Shown here: positions 32,048 through 44,800 of the stretch, in pieces
How positions within the stretch are numbered: position 1 is the first letter of the stretch
Layout of the letters: every line of letters begins with the position of its first letter
NCBI GenBank assembly: GCA_946811185.2
Contig: OX328096.1
Coordinates: 52,404,252-52,468,251, forward strand
From: Hippopus hippopus
Taxonomy: Eukaryota > Mollusca > Bivalvia > Cardiida > Cardiidae
DNA length: 64,000 nt
Reading direction: 5' to 3'
The notes under the pieces: generated by a model
The model's input: only the letters and a program-made list of their open reading frames with translations
What the model was told of the DNA's origin: nothing
The model's database searches: none
Translations under genes and position numbers: made by a program

Positions 32048-35000
32048 CTGAAAAAGATAGTAAAAAGAAGCATTTGAAATAAATTATTGTGAATTATAGT
32101 TTTTTCAGTTTTTTTTTTTTGAAAAGTTACAAATCTGAAACAAGGTCTAAAATGCAGCTTTTTTTAAAAAAACTCTTTACCAGTTGATCAACGACCCTTG
32201 GGAAAACATTCTGAAAACTGTGGGAAAGAAAAATGCTGGAAACCAGCAAATATCATTTTCCCACAAAATTATCTACCCTTTCAAAGACTAACTTCATCAT
32301 TTGAGCCACATTCAATTTGTCTTCTGCAAAGGGTTTCAATTTGGACAAGCCCAAGATATTGTCGTCATGATAAAGATTTAACGACCGTAGTATTATAATA
32401 CTTGAGAATCGAACAAACACATTTTGCCTTGTCTTTTACCAGAGGGCCAAATTGGCACCGTATCACTGGACTGGCTATGAAAACAAATGAGTCGAAATGG
32501 GGGGGGGGGGCATTCCTGTAAATTAAATTGTCTCCCTTGCCAGATAAAAACTAACGGTAACTAAATAACAGATTGGTCCTTTCACCTGTAGTCCGTTGTT
32601 TTTATAATTGTTTCCTTGGGGATGTTGCGATAAATATAATAATGATTTATGATATATGTGCAAGGTCCTCATGTAATTCAAGTCAAATTCTCTTCTTAAT
32701 CATAAGGCCCTACGTTTAGATCGATTTGTAAAACAATCTAACTGGATTCACTTGAAATGTTATCTCAAGAACATAGCTGTTCAGTGCAAGAAAATCAAGG
32801 ATAAAAACCAAGTAATCCCCTTACCAGGACCAATGTAGTGCTGGAGAGGAATCAAGGGAAATAACTGAAGAATGGCCCTCATTGGGGCATGGATGCTGAC
32901 ATGTATCCGTCTGTAAGTCTGTAACTGATGCAATATTCTCTAGAACGAACAAGATAACCGCGCCCAATATCTTACGGTCCGTCGCTCTGATAACAAGTAC
33001 TGATACTTTGCTGAAAGCGACATAGTCGCTATACAAACTCACTAGTTCATGGTTAAACTTTATAGGTAGGGTACTTGCAGCAAATGCTGTTTATTCGCAC
33101 TGTTACGTGTTCGGCCATATTGTGAAAAAAAAAACCGAATTGCAACTTACTTTAAAACTTAATCATCAAACAACTACAAATTCAGAATATGTTACGAACC
33201 GTTACTATCAAGATGCCGAGCAATCATACAGTTCATGTTGGCCCCTACGCCATTTTGACTCTCGCAGTCGGTAGATGGCGGTGGTGACATCATACAATCT
33301 CCTCCCGGAAGTGACTCACATTGCGAGCAAGAGAGTGCAGAAATTCCTTCTGTAATTAAAAGAAATTTGCAAGTGTCATTTTGGTATAAGCCTGGTCGGG
33401 ACATTTTTTTCCTTGCTCATTTGTAATTTTCAAAATGTCAATGTCCTGTATACTATCAGGTTCATTCATACGAATGTAGTGATATTATTATCAATATGTA
33501 CACATAGGATGTTTTAATCTTTCACCAAACAATCCCGATTTTTAAAGACCATGAAGAAGAAAGCCTTTGAGAATATAGTGGAAACTGGAGAAAACGCTGA
33601 TTAACAGCATTTACCCTTTACTAATAGTGTTTCATATTGTCTTTGAGACAAGTTCAATCATCTGAGCCATTTTCACTGAGTTGTATAAAAAAGGTTTCTG
33701 TTTGTACATGTGAAAAATATGTCGACCGTAAAGCATTATGAGAAGGACATTGCTGTGAATGAGCAAACAAGGGTTTATTTCTAAAGCAGTTCAGCCCTAG
33801 GCCGGTTAATGAGTTAACCCTTAGGCTAATAAGTGCAATTCAAAGACCTCTTGCGGACAGTGTAGATCAAGATCAGGATAGATCAAACTGCACGTTCTGT
33901 GCAGTCTGATCTTGGATCTACACAGTCCGATAAGGAGATATTTTCCCCCGAAAAATAACTTTCAAATAGCATCATTTGGGTTTTTACTATCGGCTTTATT
34001 TTATTTAAGTTATTTAGCAGGTTAAGAGTTAAAACAGCTGATAGCCTAATATTGACCGAAACAAAAAGTACTGTTGAACAGGACCTTGAAAAAGGTTTAG
34101 CAGAAAGAGAAATTTCGGTTCAATCTAAGAGGGTGCACAAAACTTATATCATTATTTGCTATCACTTATCCTTAAATCTTAAGTAGTAGAAAACCTTTTC
34201 GTCTCTTAGTAAGAAGCTTTGAGCCTCGGAAGTTTAGGGTAGCACTTTTCGAATCTCTTGTTAGTTGGAGGGGAATGGATCTGGATAAGGCAGCGCTTTG
34301 GTCTGATGTGAGATTAGAGGGTTGGGCAAACCCAATCTTTCGGGTCAATCGGAATGCTAAGGGTTGTATTGACCTGGTTAAATGCGACCTTGTACACTTC
34401 CAGTTATGTCGTAAGTACAGATCTAGCATTTGATTGCATGAAAAGACATCACGATGTAACGGACCACATTCAGGAGTTCCATAACAGAAAGTGTGTCTAT
34501 GTGCAGTGTATTTTATCCAGAACGTAACTGGGATGAACTTATTCAAAAGGTACTGTGCAGAGTTAATGCTGGCAAGCTGCGGAAATGAGTAAAACTTTGT
34601 TGCAATTGTTCTTGGATGGAACAGCATTCATTTTGACGTCATGCGGCATTGTGCTAAGTTCATTTACAGGCTTATTAATGTTTGCATCTATTGTCACATA
34701 CTACATCAAACAAAGTCGTGGTTAGAATAGCAAATTTCGTAAACGAATAAATTCTTATCAGAAATGAAAACTCAACTCGTTTAAGGAACTTTTGCCTTGA
34801 TTCTTGGCTATCTTTTTTCACACCAATATCCGTATTAAAATCATTAAAAACAAAAACACTAATAGGAAAAACACAAAAACAGTACGCAAAATATGTAAAA
34901 AAAATCATCTTATACATAGAAAATCTGCAACACATGAAAGATAAAAAATACCTCATTGCTTACAAAGTAAGCAATTATTCGAAACGGTATGTAAATTTTA

Positions 35001-35247
35001 AACCGTCTGTAGAAAACTGAAGGATATGCAATGATTTCTTTGCAGAGCATGACAAAAATTATAAGGCCGTTCTCAAGAAAGTGACCATTATCGAGAAATA
35101 CAAAAATTTTAAAAGATTTTTTAAAGTTTAATACAACAACAACACACCAATAGCTTTATGTTCATGTTTACCTATTTCAGCAAGGAGAACTACAGCACAT
35201 AGTATCCAAATATAATCCAAGGATAAATAAAGCGTCTTTAAAGCCAT
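31848..35247 (-). CDS. Ly6/uPAR (three-finger) GPI-anchored protein, three exons
   Basis: Minus-strand exons 35,247-35,172, 33,349-33,206 and 32,047-31,848 join in frame (both introns phase 1) to 139 residues. The protein has a hydrophobic signal peptide (residues 1 to about 25, WILCAVVLLAE). Next is a cysteine-rich domain starting CSQC at 33-36 with ten cysteines (33, 36, 44, 54, 66, 83, 92, 102, 106, 111), ending CHYDNCN like the Ly6 signature CCxxDxCN. An N-glycosylation site NVT (98-100) follows the RGC motif. The C-terminal hydrophobic tail (124-138, ALILSCIISLTLS) with small residues before it suggests GPI anchoring at the cell surface. Phase-1 introns around the domain are usual for this family. 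The ligand is unknown; the RGC...CxxDxCN form resembles invertebrate sleepless/quiver-type members, but that is inference. Confidence 0.8.
32168..32381 (+). mobile_element. Family A MITE in Ly6 gene intron 2
   Basis: ACTCTTTACCAGTTGATC at the left, a shortened hairpin at 32,215-32,265, CATGATAAAGATTTAA at the right. Confidence 0.6.
32499..32510. repeat. Poly-G run
   Basis: Twelve consecutive G, unusual in this AT-rich sequence. Confidence 0.85.
33206..33349 (-). CDS. Ly6-type gene exon 2
   Basis: Acceptor TTTTAATTACAG before 33,349, donor A|GTAACG at 33,205. Encodes residues 27-73 with CSQC and the first five cysteines. Confidence 0.82.
33511..33734 (+). mobile_element. Family A MITE in Ly6 gene intron 1
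   Basis: TTTAATCTTTCACCAAACAAT at the left, an eroded hairpin at 33,572-33,635, CGTAAAGCATTA at the right. Confidence 0.6.
33814..34032 (+). mobile_element. Family B TTAA MITE, full length, in Ly6 gene intron 1
   Basis: TTAACCCTTAGGCTAATAAG to GGTTAAGAGTTAA. The hairpin is widened by a partial repeat of its own arm (GATCAAGATCAGGATAGATC). Confidence 0.75.
34033..35171. other. Rest of Ly6 gene intron 1
   Basis: A 151-residue minus-strand frame (34,172-34,627) has no recognisable domain or splice context. Otherwise nothing assigned. Confidence 0.4.
35172..35247 (-). CDS. Ly6-type gene exon 1 (signal peptide)
   Basis: ATG at 35,247-35,245; 25 codons plus one base, donor G|GTAAAC. Encodes a classic hydrophobic leader. 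Confidence 0.72.
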
Positions 35248-35955
35248 CAAGAACCCATCACAAAAAATGTTTGATATCAGAGAACACTGTCACTCGTTAT
35301 AAAAAAATATTAGTAGAAGAGTATGTCACTGACCCTGAAGCGCTGAGCAGTACATTAGATGCTTCCCTTTGTAATGTAGATCAAGATCAGCATGGGTCAT
35401 TTTCACCAGCCACTCCTATTCCAAGACTAGCCAGAACGTCTATGCCAATCAAATGCCTTATTTTGGAATTCTACCCCACACAACCTAGAAGTTTCAAAGT
35501 CTAGATCTTTTTTACAGATGAAAACTAAATGTCCATTCCTCTTAGAACTAACACGTATTATATTGTAAGCAGAAAACAAGAAACGCTCCCAGTGTAATTC
35601 TATCAGAATACGAGATGTTACCATTTGTCAGATGAATGTTAATCTTGTGTCGCCAGTTAGACGGATTTGGGTCAAACTCCTAGTTTTCCCCAGAAATCTC
35701 ATTCGTCTTGCTTTGGCAGTTCTAGGAAACATACGGATCATAAAATAAATCCCATTCTTGGAATTAATTTCCAAAGATTGTCGAGGGATTAGTCTATTTC
35801 ATTCAGTGTGTTTTTCTAGGAAGATTTTTTACCCGCAGGTTCTTTAAATTTTAAAACCTTGACGTATGCATCACGGTCAGTTATTATAGACGAGTTTCGA
35901 AACATCCAGTTAATAAATTTAAATCAGGAAAAAGATAATTACGTGTATTTTAAAT

Positions 35956-36217
35956 TGAGCCATGTTCTGTCAAAAGGAAGCTTAATGCATCTACAAAAAG
36001 TGTCGACCCAGGTTAGCCTTTGCAGTCCGTGCAGGCTGATCCAGGTCTAAACTTTTTTGTTGTTGGTACATTTTCTGCGCGTCAAAAGACCTCATAATTC
36101 AGTTGATTGATAGACGAAATGCATTCTTTGGACTATCGACAATGACTTGATGACTTGCTCAGTATAATGAATCCCGGAGATGCATTAGATCCCCTTTTCC
36201 CAGAGCACAACTCATTT
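35956..36217 (+). mobile_element. Family C TIR element
   Basis: TTGAGCCATGTTCTGTCAAA to CCAGAGCACAACTCAT, with the body and hairpin (GTTAGCCTTTGCAGTCCGTG) moderately diverged. Confidence 0.68.
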
Positions 36218-36307
36218 GTATTTGACGTGAAGATATAATAATAACTATTGTTCCTGTACGAAAGTTTGTTTTCAAAAGTATTACATTTCATTAGAATCGC
36301 CGGTCTT

Positions 36308-36677
36308 TCAGGATCATCCTTGAATATGTACAGTAACTTCAGGATCGTCCATAAAGATGTACAGTAACTTCAGGATCGTCCATGAAGATGTACAGTAACT
36401 TCAGGATCGTCCATGAAGGTGTAAAGTAACTTCAGGGTCGTCCATGAAGGCGTAAAGTAACTTCAGGATCGTCCATGAAGGTGTAAAGTAACTTCAGGGC
36501 TGTTCATGAAGGTGTAAAGTAACTTCAGGATCGTCCATGAAGATGTAAAGTAACTCCAGGATCGTCCATGAAGATGTAAAGTAACTTCAGGATCGTCCAT
36601 GAAGATGTAAAGTAACTTCAGGATCGTCCATGAAGGTGTAAAGTAACTTCAGGGTCGTCCATGAAGATGTCTAGTAA
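36308..36677. repeat. 31-bp minisatellite, about 12 units
   Basis: Head-to-tail units of the form AACTTCAGGATCGTCCATGA followed by AGATGTAAAGT. The first units read ATGTACAGT; later ones read ATGTAAAGT or GTGTAAAGT. No spacers. Confidence 0.92.
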
Positions 36678-36721
36678 TTTTTTCACAGATGTAGTGGTAT
36701 TTGAGCACCAATAGGCAGAAA

Positions 36722-36843
36722 AATGGCGAAAACTAGAAAAATGCTGTTTACGGTATCCCTGCATTTTCTCCTTTTCCTACTTCGTTTTCAAAAGCCTTCT
36801 TGTTTAGGCTCGTACAACTAGGGATTGTTTGATGAAGGGTTAA
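36722..36843 (-). mobile_element. Family A right half
   Basis: Starts inside the palindrome and ends TTGATGAAGGGTTAA. It follows the minisatellite. Confidence 0.5.
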
Positions 36844-37089
36844 ATAAAATGCGAATTAGTGACCGTAGGGGTAATACTCCACAGGAAATGGTGAGATTGT
36901 GCTGCTTATAGGAAATGTCAAGGCTAAGCAATAACGTGCGATTTATTGGAAATCTCTGTCGAATATTCGATGCGTATCTAATGCCCTGCGTATCGTAATC
37001 TAGAATTTCCTTTTTGGGGACGATGAGAGCAAACCAAGATAAATCTTTACGTGCATACAGTCTGAGCACGATCTTCCTCTTCAAACCAA

Positions 37090-37290
37090 GTCAACTCTTT
37101 ACAAGACGACAAAATTTTAGACTGGTTCGCTGGCGACAAAAAAAATGTCTTTGAAAGGGTAAAAATCATTGTTTAATCGCAGAAATTGCTGGTAACCAGA
37201 TAACCAGCATTTTCTCTATTTCCCTACAATTTTTCGATGAGGTTTTTCCTCTCTGTCTTACAGACATAGGTTTATTGTGTAAAAGGTTAA
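37090..37290 (-). mobile_element. Family A MITE
   Basis: CAACTCTTTACAAGACGAC, a hairpin with a duplicated AACCAGATAACCAGC centre, GTGTAAAAGGTTAA at the right. Confidence 0.65.
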
Positions 37291-37309
37291 TTGTTAAAGC
37301 TTTGTGATA

Positions 37310-37546
37310 TGAGCCATACCCTGTGAAGAGGATGCTTAATGCTTCTGCAAAACGTATCGACCCTTGTCAGCCTGCGCAGTCTGCGCTTTCTACCTGTCAA
37401 AGGACTAGTGTACCTCAAGATTCTGCCCATTGTTGGTCAAAGTGGATTTTATGAATCCATAATTATGTGATAACTTGCTTGGTCTAATACGTCACAGAGA
37501 TGCATTAACCCCCCCTTTTGCCAGAGCACGGCTCATCTATAATCAA
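37310..37546 (+). mobile_element. Family C TIR element
   Basis: ATGAGCCATACCCTGTGAAG to CCAGAGCACGGCTCAT; the right half of the hairpin is deleted. Confidence 0.7.
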
Positions 37547-37602
37547 TGAGTAAGTCATTAACGATGGTTAATAGTTGGCAATTTTCATTCTGGAAGGAAA
37601 GG

Positions 37603-37790
37603 GTTAACCTTTTCAACGTCAAATGAAAACAAACAGGAGCTTTTTGCGGACAAAAATAGTTCAAAATCTGACTGCAAAGAAAGTGCAGTCTGATCTTGGA
37701 TCTATGCCGTTCCTTTTTTGGTCAAGCTTGTATTTGAATGATAATAACCTTTCAGCCTTTGTCGGATCATATTTTCAGTCGTCGAGAGAG
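37603..37790 (-). mobile_element. Family B MITE, part
   Basis: GGGTTAACCTTTTCAACG, TTGCGGACAAAAATAG, a hairpin at 37,659-37,702 (TCTGACTGCA / GTGCAGTCTGATC). Confidence 0.5.
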
Positions 37791-38294
37791 GTTCAGTAAA
37801 ACGGTGCAGTGTGTATCTGTGGCGCTTAGTTTTCTAGGGGTCGTGAGTTAAATCAAGTACTTATTAAGCCTTGATAATTGTCATTGCCACAAAATTCTTT
37901 CCTCTGTCACCGATAACCATAATTTCGATGGTGTTTATTTGAGAAAGAAGCCAGTAGTTTGGAAAGACAGTTGTAAACACTTGTGAAAGGAACTCCAGGA
38001 ACCCCTGGATAGACCACTGATCGCCGCTGTATACAATTGAAATAAAGTTGAAAACGGCATGAGACACGATACAAGCAGAAGGCAAAGAGTCACTACGATA
38101 TTAAAAAACCTTCATTCCGCTGAATTGGAATATAGGCCTAGTCATCACTAGGAAAATCCACCCTTTTAGAACCAAGTCACTGCCTAATAATTAGTCGTAG
38201 CTCCTAAAGCTACGAGGTGCGACTCGCAAAATATTGTTTTAAAATTATTCTGGACAGTGAAAATAAATGAAAATTGCTTAAGCCTTGACTAATG

Positions 38295-38515
38295 GATCCA
38301 TTGTTTGAAAGACCTGTTGAGTGAGGCTTTTGAAAAACATTGTGAGGAAAAGGAGAAAATGCTGGAAATCAGCACTTCTCCCTTTCCCACAATGCTTTTG
38401 ACCCAAGGACCTTTTATATAGGCCTCAACATTTTATCATTTCAGTCAGTCAATGTGTTTGTCCCCAAATGTTTTCAATCAGGACAAGTGTAAAAGTTTTT
38501 CGTATGGTTAAGAGA
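38295..38515 (+). mobile_element. Family A MITE
   Basis: Hairpin at 38,333-38,398, TGTTTGTCCCCAAATG, ATGGTTAAGAGATA at the right. Confidence 0.58.
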
Positions 38516-38762
38516 TACACCAGTGTGACATCATAGTGATATCTAAAAAGGGGGAAATAGTGGCATACGGGTGGAAATGCTCATCACGAGAATTTCTCCT
38601 TTCACAACAATGTTCCAAAAGCCGGTTGAAAGTGTAAAATGACCAGAGATACCCTTTCTGAAAAGAGAGTGATTATCTACTCATAAATGTCACTCTGCCA
38701 CCGCTTATCTAATCATTAAAGTCTCATATACATGTATACGTATATTGATATACGGAAATACT

Positions 38763-38811
38763 ATGGCGAGTTTTACAAGCATCTTTGGATTATTTCTTCT
38801 TTGTTATACCG
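38763..38811 (+). CDS. Glycosidase-like gene exon 1 (signal peptide)
   Basis: ATG then 16 codons of hydrophobic leader, donor G|GTATGA. This is the least certain exon because it is short and 2.8 kb from the next, but phase and leader fit. Confidence 0.6.
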
Positions 38812-41800
38812 GTATGATTTATTGAAGTGATTAGTTTAACCCCGCTATCGGCAAGGTCTTCATATTGTGTTTGGCGGTTCCATTTTACTCTGCAATGCAA
38901 TATATTTGTTGAAAACAATTTTTCGACCTGAACATAACTGTACATGTATATAGTCATAAAGCTTTGGTAATGTAGGCCTAGTTTTGAGCTTAAATTTAGG
39001 CACAATGTAAAAATTTGTTGTAATTTTTCCTGGCATGCTGAGTGTCCAGAACGGTTATGTAACAGTTCTAAAGTGAAATTAGTCATTTTCTGTTAGATAC
39101 GGAAAACCTTTCAAGTTAGCGTCTCTATAAAACCAAATAGCATTGGTCATCGTAGCAACAATCACAAAAATCCCAAAGTTAAGCAGAGTACACAGCGCTA
39201 AAACTCGTACGAATACTTTCAGTGATTATTAGAACAGTCTACAAAACCTTTAACATACTGAAATGTTTTAAATAGTCACGTGAGTGCAATATTGAATAGT
39301 ATGGCTTAGCACATTTCACATATCTAATAATAATATTCCTTGTAGAAGAGAAACACGGTGTCTTATACCCAAGCATAGCTACAGAGTGTGTACTTATGCG
39401 CTTTTTGTCCTAGGAACCCGCAAAGTAAACTTTTCTTTATACTTGATCTCCGTTTTGGTCTTCGCGCTAATTCAGGCAGGGAAACTGTTTTACTCTCTAC
39501 AAAGGAGAAAATCGTTAACAAACGAAAAATAGTTTTATTCAAATACTGACTGAAAATCAAGTGATTTCTCTTTTTCTTGTCAGTCATTTTTATCTGAATG
39601 CTGCAGAATCAGAGAACCATTCCATTCGCCCTGCCTGAAGACAAGAGAAAATAAGGTTGTAAATATGGTAAACTCCACTTTTCAGCCCAAGCTCGAAAAT
39701 GCCTCTTGTAAAAATACCCCGGGGCGAAAATGGCGACATAATCAAAGTGCAGTAAGCACTCTGGTATTTTGTAGGACTTTGCAGGAGTCTTGTTTGCATA
39801 ACTTTTAAAAAAGCAATTCCATCTGCGCATGTTCTATTTAAAACTTGCCTTTTGGCACCGAAATAGTCGTTTACGATATTTTGTTTGGGTACTATATCCA
39901 TTAGTGGTCTCAGCCTCTATCGAAATTATTCAGAGATGTTGGAATGATTTTCATATGGCTGTTGGGGAGATTTTTTTTTTTTCTAAAAAAATAAAAGCCA
40001 ACAGTGTGTGCACTATGTTGGGGTGGAGGTATGGGGATTGCAGAAGAGGGTGCAAAATTTGGGGTCTGAATTTTTGTTAAATCTATGACACCTTTGTGCT
40101 AACTTGAGTATTTTTCCTCCTTATTTACCAATCTATGGTACAAATTTAGGGATACCAAAAGCAAAATCTCATTATTCTAAAGGTTTTTCTATGTCTACTA
40201 CTAGAGCGGACCAACCTGTTTTCGAAGGGCTTAATTGACACTTGTTTTCACGTGTATTAAAATGAAGTTCTGATTACCAAAATTATTTTATAACCCAAAA
40301 GATCAATTTTAAATGCCTGTATAACCATACTCCCTGCTTGAATCATATTAAACAGTAACAACATATTTTACCCCTTTGATCTTGTGCTAGAAGCTGAATT
40401 TGGGCATGGAAAAACCTGCCTTCATTTCGTGGCTTTCAATATCCATTGAACCAGGGATTATATATAACTGTTATATACGATCTCTGATTGAACAGTTCAT
40501 GAATAAAGAACTGAAAAACATCATGTATACCAAAGCTCAACTAAAGTGTTTCCTGTCACTAGAAGGAACTCTTTTGAGTAGTTCAAATTTCTCCAGTTCT
40601 TGAAGAGCGATGAACGGGACATATGAGTGTCATGGCGGCCATGGGCCCTTTCTTGACAGCAGCACTAGAACACCAGAAAAGCAAAAATTAATGCATGTCG
40701 GTCCCTTCTATCAAGTTATTTGCACCTATGAGAATAGATTTGGAATTTTTTTAAACACTACTTTATCATAAAACTTCTGAAAATATTCAGTGTCTTAATA
40801 AAAGGATTGGAACCCTTCACTCTCAGTAACAGCTAGTGGTCTGGAAAGAAATATTTATCCATCGTAATTGACCGAACGAAATAGGTCATGAGATTCTCTG
40901 ATGCAAATATAGACCAAATCTTGTCACATTATTCCAGTATTGTCACATGACTTTTTGGCATCAACACTGACTATGTCATATGTCAGGAACTTCTCAGGAT
41001 AAAAATTAAATTTTAGATGGAGAATTTAAATTTGGCATGTATCGGGTTGAAAAATGTAGTAAGAAATTTGTCATTAAAACCGATCTTTCTTTTAGAAACA
41101 TGCATACTACATGTATCTTGTTTTGGTTGCAGTTTGTAAATCAACAGCAGTGAAACTGTTGTTTGCATTCAAATAAGCAGTTCACACAAGACGGTGACTT
41201 CATTCACTTCATAGTTTGCAAGACATCATTTCGGTTCGAAAACAGGTATCCCTCGAAAACAGGTCAGTTGACACTATCATATCGCTATGCTGAAAACTGA
41301 GCAAGTAGAAAAGCAAGATTACATTGGAAATAAAATGCCAGGCTTCATGTCTGAAAATAAAGGAAGACAAAAAGTAGGGTTAAAGAAGAGGAGGGAAAAA
41401 AAGAGAGTATAGGAAATAATCATGTACAGCCTGCTTCTCTAGTCCATGATTGCAGTCAGGTAATCCCAATTGAATGCAAATTTACTGAAAAAAATCTAAT
41501 TTTGGGCTTGTCAACAATGTTTGTCATGATAAAGGTTGAAATACTTTTGCTATGATACCAGTAAAAAAATTAAATCAAACTTTGTATTTTTTTCTTGATT
41601 TACAGCTGGCTGTTCAGATCAGTCCTTCAGTGTGGATGTCAGCACCGATGGATCCTATGTTATAAAAGTTAACAACAAGATTTGGTTGAGGAGTGCACCC
41701 ACTTTTTTTAATAAGGATGGTCTGAAATGGAGTACGGCAGGTAAATAAATACTGCTAACCAATCAAACTTATTATAGTCGAAATGAGTTTTAGACATGCT

Positions 41801-44800
41801 AGTTTTTAACCCTTTACCACACGATCCCGACTTTTAACAACCCTATAAAAGAAGCCTTTTGAAGACATTGTGGGAAAAGGATAAAATGCTGGTAACCAGC
41901 ATTTTCTCCTTTTCCCACAATGTTTTTTACCCTTCCAACAACAAATTTCAATTTTTCAGCCACATTTATTTTGTCGTCTGCAAATGCTTTCAGTTTGGAC
42001 TGCTCTAAAATTCCGTCATTTGGTAAAGAGTTAATGTATAAAAAAAACTACAAGTGATGCAAATGAGAAGTATTGGAAGAGCAGGAAAACGTCTCTTGTG
42101 TACTATCATGATGTAAAAGGTGTATTTTAATAGTAAATTTAAAGCAATCTAGTTGTTAAAATCAGTGATTTCCATTCTTATTCATTGTTCATTCTGTAAC
42201 AGTTTGATTACCCTTTAAAGAGACATCTTTACAGCCAGAGAGTAAACAAACACTATTAAAACTTGACGGCATTATAATATAGTCAGCTGTGTAAACGTAT
42301 ATTAAAAAATCAATATAAGGTGTATGGGATAAAGAAACTGTAGGGATTTGTCTTCGATTTGAACCGAAAACTGTGGTTGTTATGTTTATGGCTAGCTGCA
42401 ATAGAATAAAATGCATTTTCTATCTGCCGTAATCTGTACAACTTTGCAACCATCTGGGATAATATTTGGCATGAAGATACAAGATTGATTATAGTTTCAT
42501 AAAATAAAGAAAAAACGGTTAAAAAACTGGATGAAAACGAGTGAAGATGTATGTTAAGTCTTACAAAATGCAACTTCTACAGCTCTACAACTTGTTTACC
42601 CATGATGGTGAATATGGTAAATGAATTGAGTAACACTTTAAAGTGAAGGGATTTTCTCCTAATATCTTTCACTTACAGATGCTGACAACAACACTCTAGT
42701 TTTACAGAGTATCAGCCATCAAACTGGAATAAATAGCAGGCTAAGACACTTCAACCAAACCACTCTCCACTTCACATTTGGCAATACAAGTGACACAGCC
42801 TTAGCATCGATACAAACATTCCAACAAGAGAAGTTTGTCTGTTTTACTCAGGTAGTTTTAAAATTTGCTGTTTCTTTTCTTATTGATCTTTTATTGTGAT
42901 GCTGCAGGACACTATATTCTTATTTCCTTTGGATTAATGCCTGTGAATTTCTGCATGACATTTGTTTGTCATGTTGTTGTTTGTTTTGGGATAAAAAAAT
43001 TTAAACAAAAGTTCACACAATTTCCTTAAAAATGTGCTGGATCTATTCAAAGAGAGCAGTATTCCCTAACGATCTCTTTTTTAATCCTTGGAAATCATTT
43101 GACCACATGTCTTAATTCATCAATGAAAAACCAAGGAATTGTGTGAAAACAAATGATCACATGATTTAATTGATCTGAAAAAGGACAGAGTTACAAATAT
43201 CTATAAACAGACAAAAATCTTCATCTCTTTGATGAAAACACAATAAGGGTAGTTTTAGGCATATTTTCAGCAGGACTGTGAAGTTTTTTGGCCTTACAAG
43301 TCGTACCGACCTAGTTGTTTGCATCAGTGTTTCTTCTTATTTATTTTTCAACATGCTATAGCTTATTGAAGTTTAAAAGTAATGAAAGCAAAAATGTTTA
43401 GTTCATAGATGGCTCTGCAAATACAATCTCTTTCCAAATCACAAAATTTTAAAACTGTCCAAAGTTTTAGCAATTGCAGTTTTAGCAATTGCAGACGAAA
43501 AAAATTTTTTTTTTTTTAAACATGATTCAAATGATGGGATTAGTATTTGTACAGGTAGAAATATTGTGGTTGCCAGCATTTTCTCCTTTTCCCACAATGT
43601 TTTCAAAATCCTTTTTTCTCAGAGGTCATTAAAGTTTGGGATTGTGTGGGATTGCATTAACCCTTTACCACACAATCCCGAATTTTAACAACCCTGACAT
43701 AGAAGACCTTTGAAAACATTATGGGAAAAGGAGAAGATGCTGGTAACCAGCATTTTCTCTATTTCCCACAATGTTTTCTACACTATTGAACACAGCAATC
43801 ATCAATTTAGCTACATTCAAGTTGTCATCTGCACATGCTTTCAATTTGGGCTAGTCTAAAATTTTGTCATGTGGTAAAGAGTTAATGTAAGAACATCCCG
43901 CTTTTAATTTCAAATTGTCTAGATGCAAGAGCAGACAGGATAATATTAAAACTGTAGACTAATTAGAAATTGTATCAGTAAAAGGCGTGAAATAGAATTG
44001 TCAATTATCTCTTTACCCAGCGACAAAATTTAAGGCTTGTCCAAATTGAAAGATTTTGCAAACAACAAATTAAGTGTGGCTCAAATGCTGATTTCAATCT
44101 TTGTAAGGGTAGAAAATATGGTGGGAAAAGGAGAAAATGCTCCTTTTTCCACAATGTTTTCAGATGTTTTCTGCCTCAGGGTCGTTAAAACTCAAGATTG
44201 TCTGGTAAAGGGTTACATGTAAGTATTTGTTGGCTTTATCTATCAGTATTATCAGGAAAGACTATATTGGACAATCCCCAGCTCATGCTGACTCTACATT
44301 TCCCATGTGATACGTAGTTTGGCACAAATATTCAGTAATGGTCTACAGGAAATATTGTGAGAAATAATCTAATAATCCTTGTATTGTTGTTGTATTTCTT
44401 CTACATAAGAGTGTTGTTTGAATCACATGATAATTCTGTTCTTCAAAATTAGATAATCAATATTGTGCCAAACAATCCCATGTTTTGATGACCCTAAAGA
44501 AGGCTTTTGAAAACTTTGTTGGAAAAGGAGAAAATGCTGATAACAAATGAAATGTCTTCATATTTTCTCAGACATATGTTACATCTGCCAATGATACTTC
44601 CATCGGAGGGATCAGTTCTGCCAACCAGACAGTTTCTGGATTTCCAAACTTCCTTGTACAAGAAGCAGATGAACAACTTGGGTTTCTGTCCTATGGAGGG
44701 TATATGTTTGGGGATACAGACAAAGCCACTGGCCGGTAATTTTTCAGGGTTTCAAAATGACTTATTATTTTATCCATTAGTTTGCATTAGTTGAACTTAA

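Noticed and set aside
32499..32510. Poly-G run as a G-quadruplex or regulatory site
   Set aside because: A lone 12-G run in an intron without other support.
32821..33042. Minus-strand ORF considered as an extra Ly6 exon
   Set aside because: Exon 2 joins exon 3 directly in phase and completes the ten-cysteine pattern; this segment has no fitting splice sites.
34172..34627. 151-codon minus-strand ORF in the Ly6 gene intron
   Set aside because: No recognisable domain, no splice context, composition consistent with chance.
36308..36677. CRISPR-like regular repeat
   Set aside because: Units are contiguous with no spacers and the genome is eukaryotic; it is a minisatellite.
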